DNA from: an uncultured Oscillospiraceae bacterium
GTDB lineage: Bacteria; Bacillota; Clostridia; Oscillospirales; Oscillospiraceae
Direction of reading: 5' to 3'
NCBI GenBank assembly: GCA_934572355.1
Contig: CAKTKV010000039.1
Span: 1 to 11,102 of the forward strand
Length of the DNA: 11,102 nt
The position numbers and the translations under genes are program-made. This document shows positions 5,862-11,102 of the stretch, piece after piece. Position 1 is the first letter of the stretch. Each line of letters opens with the position of its first letter. Under the pieces are notes generated by a model. It saw only the letters and a program-made list of their open reading frames with translations. It was not told the origin of the DNA and ran no database searches.

Positions 5862-6533
5862 ATGATTCGCATAAAGGATCTCTCCAAATGCTACCGGATA
5901 GGCGACGAGGAGGTGCACGCGCTCGATCACGCGAGCCTGCACGTCGCGCCGGGTGAATTTGTCGGCATCATCGGCCCGTCAGGTTCGGGCAAGTCGACGC
6001 TCATGAACATCATCGGCTGCCTCGACATCGCCGATTCCGGTGAGTACCTGCTTGACGGCATCCCCATAGAAAACTACTCTGAAAACGAGCTTGCGCATAT
6101 CCGCAACCGCAAGATAGGCTTCGTGTTCCAGAGCTTCAACCTCATCCCTAAGCTCACTGCGGAGGAGAATGTTGAGCTGCCGCTCATCTATCAGGGCACA
6201 AAAAAGGAGGAGCGCACGGAGCGCGTCTCGGCGGCACTCGAGCGCGTGAAGCTCGGCAAACGCGCAAACCACTTCCCCACCGAGCTCTCCGGCGGCCAGC
6301 AGCAGCGCGTCGCGATAGCGCGGGCAATAGTCACCCGGCCATCTTTGATCCTCGCCGACGAGCCGACCGGAAATCTCGATTCAAAAACCACCGTCGAGAT
6401 CATGGATATCTTTCACGAGCTGCACAGTCAGGGCAACACAATCGTCCTCATCACACATGACGACTCTGTCGCTGCGCAGGCCGGGCGGCGTGTAAGGATC
6501 CTCGACGGACATCTCACTGAGGAGGGCGCATGA
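5862..6533 (+). CDS. ABC transporter ATP-binding protein, MacB/LolD type
   Basis: A protein of 223 residues, normal length for LolD/MacB-type ATPases, with every nucleotide-binding element present. These are Walker [10 protein letters not shown] (38-46), Q-loop Q90 in [11 protein letters not shown], signature LSGGQQQR (142-149), Walker B LILADEP (162-168), D-loop GNLDSK and switch histidine H199 in LITHD. The '[11 protein letters not shown]' and '[11 protein letters not shown]' wording is characteristic of the MacB/LolD/FtsE group, which work with FtsX-like permeases as mechanotransmitters rather than classical channels. The start at 5862 lies 12 bp after adaptor 1, with only a weak AAGGCGGTGG ribosome site, suggesting some dependence on upstream translation. 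The stop codon overlaps the start of the permease gene. Confidence 0.95.
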   Translation: MIRIKDLSKCYRIGDEEVHALDHASLHVAPGEFVGIIGPSGSGKSTLMNIIGCLDIADSGEYLLDGIPIENYSENELAHIRNRKIGFVFQSFNLIPKLTAEENVELPLIYQGTKKEERTERVSAALERVKLGKRANHFPTELSGGQQQRVAIARAIVTRPSLILADEPTGNLDSKTTVEIMDIFHELHSQGNTIVLITHDDSVAAQAGRRVRILDGHLTEEGA

Positions 6534-7732
6534 TGGACACTCTGAAGCAATCCCTGCGCATGGCTGTCAAATCCATCAGCGGAAACAAGCTGCGCGCATT
6601 TCTGACGATGCTCGGCATCATCATCGGTGTCATGGCGCTGGTCATCCTCGTCAGCCTTGTGAACGGCGCGACCAGCACCGTGACTGACACGATCTCCAGC
6701 CTCGGCACAAATCTGCTGACCGTGACTGTCAGCGACGATAAGGGGCAGCCGATCAGCCTGAGCGACCTTGCTGAATTTTCTGAGACAGACGGCATCGGGC
6801 AGACCGCCGCATGGCAGTCCGAAAGCGCCGTCGGCAAATACGGCTCCACCGCCGAGACGGTGCAGCTCTACGGCACAACAGCAGCATACTACAACATCCA
6901 AGGGCTAAACATGCTGCTCGGCAGATATATAAAGAGCGCGGACGTAGAGAACGCCTCCAACATCTGCGTCATAAACGAAAACGCCGCGCAGGAGCTTATC
7001 GGTTACAGCGACTGTATCGGCGAGGAAATTTCACTGAACGGAATTAAATTCAAAGTAGTGGGCGTACTTGAGGACAATGACGATTCCCTAACCGCGGTCT
7101 TTTCCAGCAATTCCCTTGCGGTATATATTCCCTACACATCGCTTGTGCGCCTGAGCAGCAGCGTCTCCTCGAAGATCACGTCCTTCTACGTGAGCGCTGA
7201 AGCCGATGGCACGACCGCCGAGGCGGAGAGCGCGATGTACTCCATCCTCTATGAGCGCTTCGCGCAGGACGAGGATGCTTTTGAAATAGACACGCAGGAC
7301 GCTCTTGAGGACACGATGAGCAGCGTCACCTCCATCCTCGCTATCCTGCTCGGCGGCATCGCGGGTATATCCCTCATCGTCGGCGGCATAGGCATTATGA
7401 ATATAATGCTCGTCACCGTCACGGAGCGCACGCGCGAGATCGGCATACGCAAGGCCATCGGCGCGAGCCGCGGCGTAATACTCCAGCAGTTTCTGCTTGA
7501 AAGCGTCGTGCTGTGCATGCTGGGCTGCGCGATAGGCATCTTCCTGTCATGGGGCACGCTGCGAATAATAAGCGTAGTCGTCGCAAGCCTTGACCTGACG
7601 TTCAAGATGAACGGCGCGGTCGTGCTCATCGCGGTGCTGTTCTGCTTCATCATCGGCGTAGGCTTCGGGCTGTACCCGGCGAACAAGGCTGCAAAGATGA
7701 AGCCCATAGACGCGCTGCATTACGGAGGTTGA
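6533..7732 (+). CDS. ABC transporter permease, MacB/FtsX type
   Basis: A protein of 399 residues with classic MacB topology. An N-terminal helix (about 21-43) follows the amphipathic [15 protein letters not shown] start. A large extracellular MacB core domain comes next (about 45-265). Three C-terminal helices lie near 269-291, 321-349 and 362-381. The signature stretch GIMNIMLVTVTERTREIGIR with KAIGAS sits in the cytoplasmic loop that contacts the ATPase, and the protein ends PIDALHYGG. Two adjacent ATGs exist. The one at 6533 is 7 nt from AGGAGG, while the one at 6530 is only 4 nt away but forms an ATGA overlap with the ATPase stop. The proteins differ by one Met and either start implies translational coupling. 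Unlike Gram-negative MacB, ATPase and permease are separate chains here. The half-transporter should act as a homodimer. Confidence 0.94.
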   Translation: MDTLKQSLRMAVKSISGNKLRAFLTMLGIIIGVMALVILVSLVNGATSTVTDTISSLGTNLLTVTVSDDKGQPISLSDLAEFSETDGIGQTAAWQSESAVGKYGSTAETVQLYGTTAAYYNIQGLNMLLGRYIKSADVENASNICVINENAAQELIGYSDCIGEEISLNGIKFKVVGVLEDNDDSLTAVFSSNSLAVYIPYTSLVRLSSSVSSKITSFYVSAEADGTTAEAESAMYSILYERFAQDEDAFEIDTQDALEDTMSSVTSILAILLGGIAGISLIVGGIGIMNIMLVTVTERTREIGIRKAIGASRGVILQQFLLESVVLCMLGCAIGIFLSWGTLRIISVVVASLDLTFKMNGAVVLIAVLFCFIIGVGFGLYPANKAAKMKPIDALHYGG

Positions 7733-7736
7733 GACA

Positions 7737-9548
7737 ATGCTCAGGAAAATCGGAAAGAAGAAAACGCTCTTTGCGGCACTGGCAGTCGTGCTCGTCGCGG
7801 CGCTGCTGATAGCACTGCTGCCGAACAGCAAGGCTGACACAAGCTCCGTCAAGGTAGTGGAGGAGCTGCTCTCTGCGAAAGCCGAATACGGCACGATAAA
7901 CACGGTGTTCACTTCCGGCGGGTCGATAAGCGACAGCGGTACGGAGAGCATCGTCCTTGCGGGGTCTGTGAAGCTCCGGAGCTGGGAGGTCAGCGAAGGT
8001 GACTACGTTGAGGCCGGGGATCTTCTTGCAACAGTCGACCGCAGCTCGGTGCTGCAAGCGATATCGGAGCTTGACAGCCTAATGCAGGAGCTCGACGCAG
8101 CGCTTGAGAGCAGCCGGTCTGACACCGTATCCTCGATACTCTATTCCCCCATTGACGGGACGGTGACGAAGGTCTATGCCGAGAGCAGCACGAGCGTTGA
8201 GGATACGGTATACGATAATGGCGCGCTCATCGTCCTGACCGACAGCGGCGGACGAGATGTAAACGTCGTCGGCTACGCGGGGACGGTCTACTCCGTGTAT
8301 GTCTCCGAGGGCGACACGGTCTCCGCCGGGCAGAGCCTTATCTACCTCAGCGACACGGAATACACCGGAGAATATGAACGGCTCCTGTCCCAGCGGCGTG
8401 AGCTTGAAGTGCAGATGCAGGCGCTCTTTGCAGCTTATGAGCGCGGCGGCGTCTATGCCGAGGGCAGCGGGCGCGTCACGGGGCTTAACGAGGACATAGT
8501 AAGCTCCACCGGCGGCAGCACCGGCAGCGGTACGCACCTCGCGGTGCGGCTGCTCGGCACGCCGCAAAGGCTGAGCGCTATGATCATCGAGCCCGTCGGC
8601 GAGGACGATGGTGAAAGCGGGAGCGAAGGCGAAGGCGGAACAACTGAGCCCGGCGGCTCCGAAGAGCCGACGAACCCCGATCCTGTTGAGCCTGACCCGG
8701 AGCTGGGCGATAACAAGACCACGGAGAAGTTCGGCAAGGTAACAGCTGTGGACGAGGAGGCCGGGACGGTCACCGTCCAGCTCACCGACGGCAGCAGCCT
8801 CACTCTCACCGCGGCGGAGCTTGAAGCCCTCGGCACTTCCCAGATCCAGGTCGGGAACATTCTCGCGCTCAGCTACGACGAGTCCGGTACGCTCGTAAGC
8901 GTGACCGTATATTCAAACGGCGGCGGGTATGACGATCCGACCGGCGGCGGTGAGATGCCCGACGGCATGGACGGCGGTATGGGCGGAGGCGGAATGACCG
9001 GCGGCGACGCAGCAGCTGTTGATGATACCCCCAAGGATTACGTCATGGATGAAACAGAGCTGTGCACCCTGACGGACTATGACACAGCGGAAATAAGCCT
9101 CACAGTCGATGAGCTGGACATCGCGCAGCTGAGCATCGGCCAAGCCGTCACGGTGACGCTCGATGCACTGCCGGGGCAGAGCTTTGACGGGGAGATCACG
9201 GAGATCGACCCGAACGGCGAGAACAGCGGCGGCAGCACGAAATACTCCGTCACCGTGACGCTCCCGCGCACCGAAGATATGCTGACCGGGATGAACGCGG
9301 CAGTCCGCGTGCAGCTTGCGGAGAACGACGGTCTTCTGCTCATTCCCCTTGCGGCGGTGCAGGAGGACTCGGACGGGATATACGTCTGCACCGGTTTCGA
9401 CAAGGGCAGCGGCGAAACAACAGATCCCGTTGAGATAACGACCAGCCTGTCGGATGGAGAGAATGTCGAAGTCCTCTCCGGACTCTCCGAGGGCGACACG
9501 GTATATTACCGCTATGCGGACACACTGGAATATAGCTTTGTAAAATAA
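7737..9548 (+). CDS. MacA/HlyD-like membrane-fusion adaptor 2, with large inserted beta domain and Met/Gly linker
   Basis: A protein of 603 residues, paralogous to adaptor 1. Shared blocks include EAGDLLATVD (92-101), VVGYAGTVYSVYVSEGDTVS (177-196), DTEYTGEYERLLSQR (206-220), LSIGQ (465-469) and GLSEGDTVYYR (582-592). A membrane anchor lies at about 10-28. Compared with adaptor 1 it lacks the extra barrel near the first lipoyl domain. It gains about 150 residues between the second lipoyl part and the barrel: a Gly/Glu/Pro/Asp linker (288-325), a small beta domain (about 331-393, KFGKVTAVDEEAGTVTVQL), and a Gly/Met stretch (403-423). At 603 residues it is well above the usual 350-400 of MacA. 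The start at 7737 has GGAGG 8 nt upstream, inside the end of the permease gene, 4 bp after its stop. Its place in the operon suggests that it works with the same MacB pair, alone or as a mixed ring with adaptor 1 (inference). Confidence 0.82.
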   Translation: MLRKIGKKKTLFAALAVVLVAALLIALLPNSKADTSSVKVVEELLSAKAEYGTINTVFTSGGSISDSGTESIVLAGSVKLRSWEVSEGDYVEAGDLLATVDRSSVLQAISELDSLMQELDAALESSRSDTVSSILYSPIDGTVTKVYAESSTSVEDTVYDNGALIVLTDSGGRDVNVVGYAGTVYSVYVSEGDTVSAGQSLIYLSDTEYTGEYERLLSQRRELEVQMQALFAAYERGGVYAEGSGRVTGLNEDIVSSTGGSTGSGTHLAVRLLGTPQRLSAMIIEPVGEDDGESGSEGEGGTTEPGGSEEPTNPDPVEPDPELGDNKTTEKFGKVTAVDEEAGTVTVQLTDGSSLTLTAAELEALGTSQIQVGNILALSYDESGTLVSVTVYSNGGGYDDPTGGGEMPDGMDGGMGGGGMTGGDAAAVDDTPKDYVMDETELCTLTDYDTAEISLTVDELDIAQLSIGQAVTVTLDALPGQSFDGEITEIDPNGENSGGSTKYSVTVTLPRTEDMLTGMNAAVRVQLAENDGLLLIPLAAVQEDSDGIYVCTGFDKGSGETTDPVEITTSLSDGENVEVLSGLSEGDTVYYRYADTLEYSFVK

Positions 9549-9625
9549 ACTGCGGCTGCGTTTAATTTTGAATAAGGCAGATGCAGCAGGGCAGCCTCCG
9601 CGGAGCCCCCATTCGGCTTCTGCAA

Positions 9626-9669
9626 TTCTATTTCCCCAAATCGAAAAATATTGATTTGGGGAAATAGAA
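9626..9669. promoter_or_regulatory. Perfect 17+17-bp inverted repeat over the promoter of the 4Fe-4S protein gene (candidate operator)
   Basis: TTCTATTTCCCCAAATC (9626-9642), a 10-nt A/T-rich centre, then GATTTGGGGAAATAGAA (9653-9669), its exact reverse complement with no mismatch. No U-tract follows on either strand, so it is not a standard terminator. It overlaps the proposed -35 box and spacer of the next gene, the position expected of a repressor operator. The remaining part of this gap, 9549-9625, holds only a 10-bp palindrome (CTCCGCGGAG, 9596-9605) and no clear terminator for the export operon. Confidence 0.6.
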
Positions 9670-9679
9670 CGTGTATGAT
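9651..9679 (+). promoter_or_regulatory. Promoter of the 4Fe-4S membrane protein gene
   Basis: TTGATT (9651-9656), 17 bp, TATGAT (9674-9679). Both boxes match consensus at four or five of six bases with ideal spacing. The predicted start near 9686 gives a leader of about 118 nt. The right arm of the inverted repeat (9653-9669) fills most of the -35 box and spacer. Confidence 0.6.
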
Positions 9680-9753
9680 AAATGCGTATCTGCCCCGGCA
9701 TTGAGTCGGCCATCGGCAGCCTTCATGCGCAGGGGAGATCCGACATCTATACC

Positions 9754-9782
9754 GCAGACTGTCTGGCTGAACAGCCGTCTGC
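9754..9782 (+). other. Leader hairpin upstream of the 4Fe-4S protein gene
   Basis: GCAGAC (9754-9759) pairs with GTCTGC (9777-9782), and inside it GGCTG (9765-9769) pairs with CAGCC (9772-9776). A 5-nt bulge lies on the left side. The hairpin ends 10 nt before the GGAGGG ribosome site (9793-9798). The preceding leader (9683-9735) can also pair through TGCG/CGCA and CTGCC/GGCAG. I do not recognise a known riboswitch. Confidence 0.35.
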
Positions 9783-9803
9783 TTCCTAAAATGGAGGGAG
9801 AAT

Positions 9804-10646
9804 ATGAAGCTCCGCGACAGGATCCGCAAATATATGCCATCGATACTGCTGTTTTTATTATTCGAAGCGGTAGCGGTCACACTGTGGCTGGCAAAGAACA
9901 ATCCGTTTTATCTGCTGAATTTCAGCTACATCGGGGGCTGTCTGGCGCTGGGAACAGCGCTCTTTACCGCGGGGAAGCGCTACGCCCGGCACTTTGTGCA
10001 GCTGGCAGTCGGGTGCTATATGCTGCTTTACCTCGGCGTCATCTCCCGTGAGAATATGCAGATCGAGGGCTTCTGGTACTATCTGTTCCTCGGAGTCTTT
10101 GAAGCGGCGACCATCCACTACGCCGTGGCAAAAATATTCGGACCGCTGCTTTTCGGACGCGGCTGGTGCGGCTACGCCTGCTGGACGGCCATGGTTCTGG
10201 ATTTTCTGCCCTATAAGCAGCCGCAGAAGCCGCGCAGGGAAAAGCTGGGCGCGCTGCGCTATGTGATGTTCGCCCTATCCTTGGCCTTGGTATCCGGGCT
10301 GTTCCTGATGAAGGCTGCGCACCTGGAGCAGATCATGTTCTGGCTGTTCCTTGCCGGAAACGCGCTCTACTACATTGCGGGTATCACGCTTGCTTTTGCA
10401 TTCAAGGATAACCGCGCGTTCTGCAAATACCTTTGTCCCATTACGGTGTTCCTCAAGCCCATGAGCTATTTCTCCTTGCTGCGCGTGCACTGCGACGAAA
10501 GCAAATGCGTGCACTGCGGCAAGTGTCTGCGGGTCTGCCCCATGAATGTGGAGGTCAATAAGGAATCCCGCAAGCGCAAAAACGCAACTGAGTGCATCCT
10601 CTGCTATGAATGCACGAAAGCCTGTCCCACGAAAGCATTGCATTAG
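9804..10646 (+). CDS. Membrane-bound 4Fe-4S protein, NapH/CcoG-like (Fer4_5 type)
   Basis: A protein of 280 residues. Hydrophobic segments lie near 12-30, 38-55, 62-80, 88-112, 152-170 and 176-199. A first cysteine pair sits in GRGWCGYACW (C122, C126), and a second in FCKYLCP (C207, C211). Both are the CxxxC motifs of the NapH/NosR/CcoG membrane domain. Two ferredoxin [4Fe-4S] sites close the protein on the cytoplasmic side: C235-C238-C241-C245-P and C264-C267-C270-C274-P. Such proteins pass electrons between quinol or flavin carriers and soluble partners. The usual CGxxCP reads CGYACW here, so Pro is replaced by W127. Start at 9804 is set by GGAGGG 5 nt upstream. The gene stands alone, with no reductase or FMN-binding partner next to it. 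Electron donor and acceptor are unknown. Confidence 0.9.
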   Translation: MKLRDRIRKYMPSILLFLLFEAVAVTLWLAKNNPFYLLNFSYIGGCLALGTALFTAGKRYARHFVQLAVGCYMLLYLGVISRENMQIEGFWYYLFLGVFEAATIHYAVAKIFGPLLFGRGWCGYACWTAMVLDFLPYKQPQKPRREKLGALRYVMFALSLALVSGLFLMKAAHLEQIMFWLFLAGNALYYIAGITLAFAFKDNRAFCKYLCPITVFLKPMSYFSLLRVHCDESKCVHCGKCLRVCPMNVEVNKESRKRKNATECILCYECTKACPTKALH

Positions 10647-10647
10647 A

Positions 10648-10684
10648 CTGAAAGCCCGGCACTGTGTAAGTGCCGGGCTTTCAG
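10648..10684 (+). terminator. Strong hairpin, probable terminator of the 4Fe-4S protein gene
   Basis: CTGAAAGCCCGGCACT (10648-10663), loop GTGTA, AGTGCCGGGCTTTCAG (10669-10684): a perfect 16-bp stem starting 1 nt after the stop codon. The U-run is poor (only the CTTT inside the stem), so termination may be partial or rely on the following hairpins. Confidence 0.65.
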
Positions 10685-10712
10685 ACTGTCAAAAAAGTAT
10701 TTTGCCAGTCTG
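10682..10712. other. Second hairpin in the terminator cluster
   Basis: CAGACTG (10682-10688) and CAGTCTG (10706-10712) are exact inverted repeats, with an inner AAAA/TTTT match around AAGTA. The left arm shares bases with the end of the preceding hairpin, so the two stems compete. Role unknown. Confidence 0.45.
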
Positions 10713-10716
10713 CTTG

Positions 10717-10748
10717 AAAATCTGAACTTTCAAAAAAGTTCAGATTTT
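10717..10748. terminator. Bidirectional terminator between the 4Fe-4S gene and the small minus-strand ORF
   Basis: AAAATCTGAACTTT (10717-10730), loop CAAA, AAAGTTCAGATTTT (10735-10748): a perfect 14-bp stem with A-tract on the left and T-tract on the right. It lies 4 bp from the stop of the minus-strand ORF, so it can end transcripts from both sides. Confidence 0.75.
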
Positions 10749-10752
10749 ATTC

Positions 10753-10983
10753 TTATTGGACGTGAAAGACACCCCTGCTGTTCTTGTTTTTTACGATGTC
10801 GTCGAGCCTATCCATCACCGCTTGATACGGCGCAGTGTCAAGGTTAAGGATCTCCGTGAGTATAGTTCCGTATGGCTGCGGCGCTGGATTCGATTCGACC
10901 CAATAGCATGATTCACCAAACTCGACTTTTGTATTTCTGCGCGGTCTTCTAATGTCGAATAGATCTTTTCCTAACGTCCCCAT
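10753..10983 (-). CDS. Hypothetical 76-residue protein, family not recognised
   Basis: The protein begins MGTLGKDLFDIRRPRRNTKV and ends NKNSRGVFHVQ. It is soluble with no signal peptide or membrane segment. A basic patch (IRRPRRNTK, 11-19) is followed by a short aromatic stretch (ESCYWVES, 24-31). A helical C-terminal part contains LTEILNLDTAPYQAVMDRLDDIVK. I recognise no family. A GAGAGGGA ribosome site 8 nt before the ATG and the adjoining bidirectional terminator support a real gene. Base composition is visibly lower in G+C than the genes before it, suggesting different ancestry. The basic patch would suit nucleic-acid binding, but that is only a guess. It could also be the edge gene of a conjugative or mobilisable element. 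Confidence 0.55.
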   Translation of the reverse strand: MGTLGKDLFDIRRPRRNTKVEFGESCYWVESNPAPQPYGTILTEILNLDTAPYQAVMDRLDDIVKNKNSRGVFHVQ

Positions 10984-11013
10984 GCCGGTGTCCCTCTCAA
11001 GGGAAACCCCGGC
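10984..11013 (-). promoter_or_regulatory. Hairpin enclosing the ribosome-binding site of the 76-residue ORF
   Basis: In the minus-strand transcript GCCGG pairs with CCGGC, and inside it TCCCT pairs with AGGGA around a TGAG loop. The AGGGA arm is part of the Shine-Dalgarno sequence, and the outer stem ends directly at the ATG (10983). As drawn, the structure hides the ribosome site, so translation may need coupling or a factor to open it. Confidence 0.5.
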
Positions 11014-11042
11014 AAAGGCAAAACAACTTTTGTTCTCTCTGT

Positions 11043-11068
11043 CATCGCCGCACTGACCCGCGGCGATG
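11043..11068. repeat. Perfect 9+9-bp inverted repeat upstream of the 76-residue ORF
   Basis: CATCGCCGC (11043-11051), spacer ACTGACCC, GCGGCGATG (11060-11068). No U-tract on either side. It lies 60 bp upstream of the minus-strand ORF start and could be an operator, a leader hairpin or part of an element-specific site. The rest of 11014-11102 shows nothing else I can support. Confidence 0.45.
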
Positions 11069-11102
11069 CTCTGCCGGAATGTGAGGCTGGACTGCCGCCG
11101 AT

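Noticed and set aside
4911..5942. 343-codon minus-strand open frame over adaptor 1 and the ATPase start
   Set aside because: Opposite-strand shadow of repetitive GC-rich coding sequence, with no recognisable domain or ribosome site.
4203..9548. Tripartite Gram-negative type exporter with TolC
   Set aside because: No outer-membrane channel gene is present, and the rest of the window points to a single-membrane Gram-positive cell.
9596..9605. CTCCGCGGAG palindrome as the terminator of the export operon
   Set aside because: Only 5-bp arms, no loop and no T-run; not sufficient to call.
9626..9669. Reading the long inverted repeat as a terminator or a miniature transposon
   Set aside because: No U-tract on either strand, no flanking target-site duplication, and only 44 bp long; its overlap with a promoter fits an operator better.
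9671..10051. Plus-strand 126-codon frame beginning with GTG at 9671
   Set aside because: It begins inside the proposed promoter and overlaps the NapH-like gene in another frame, with no ribosome site.

Overview
The window reads as chromosomal DNA of a GC-rich, Gram-positive anaerobe of the class Clostridia (Bacillota), probably an Oscillospirales-type gut lineage. Pointers are strong GGAGG ribosome-binding sites, a clostridial-style lipoprotein signal (LCAC-G), a YugP-type zinc peptidase, MacB-like transporters with glycine/methionine-rich adaptor tails, and a NapH-like ferredoxin membrane protein. The taxonomic placement is inference from style, not from a marker gene.

Layout. (1) 1-1613, minus strand: a ferric-iron-type ABC importer. 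A lipoprotein substrate-binding protein comes first, then a terminator/attenuator hairpin, then the 5' end of the permease, which runs off the window. Its promoter (TTGACA-N17-TACAAT) carries a perfect inverted repeat at the predicted start site and a second one in the leader. (2) 1686-3252, plus strand: a monocistronic CbxX/CfxQ (SpoVK-like) AAA+ ATPase with a TerB-like helical N-terminus and its own promoter. It ends in a bidirectional terminator shared with (3) 3262-4051, minus strand: a YugP-family membrane zinc metallopeptidase with its own promoter and a hairpin just ahead of its Shine-Dalgarno sequence.

(4) 4132-9548, plus strand: a four-gene MacAB-like export operon in the order adaptor 1, ATPase, FtsX/MacB permease, adaptor 2. 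Genes are 4 to 12 bp apart or overlapping. Two TTTAGC-N5-TTTAGC direct repeats with an 11-bp period lie upstream and look like a site for an OmpR-family response regulator. The two adaptors are paralogs that have diverged by large domain gains at different positions. No TolC-like or regulator gene is visible in the window.

(5) 9549-10748, plus strand: a membrane-bound 4Fe-4S protein (NapH/CcoG-like). Its predicted promoter lies on a perfect 17+17-bp inverted repeat, and the gene is followed by three consecutive hairpins. (6) 10753-11102: visibly lower-GC sequence with an unrecognised 76-residue minus-strand ORF whose ribosome-binding site lies inside a hairpin, plus another perfect inverted repeat. 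This looks like the edge of an accessory or mobile segment.

No tRNA, rRNA, CRISPR array, transposase or integrase was recognised. The most notable points are the paired, divergently remodelled adaptors around one MacB pair and the large palindromic operator candidate in front of the ferredoxin gene.
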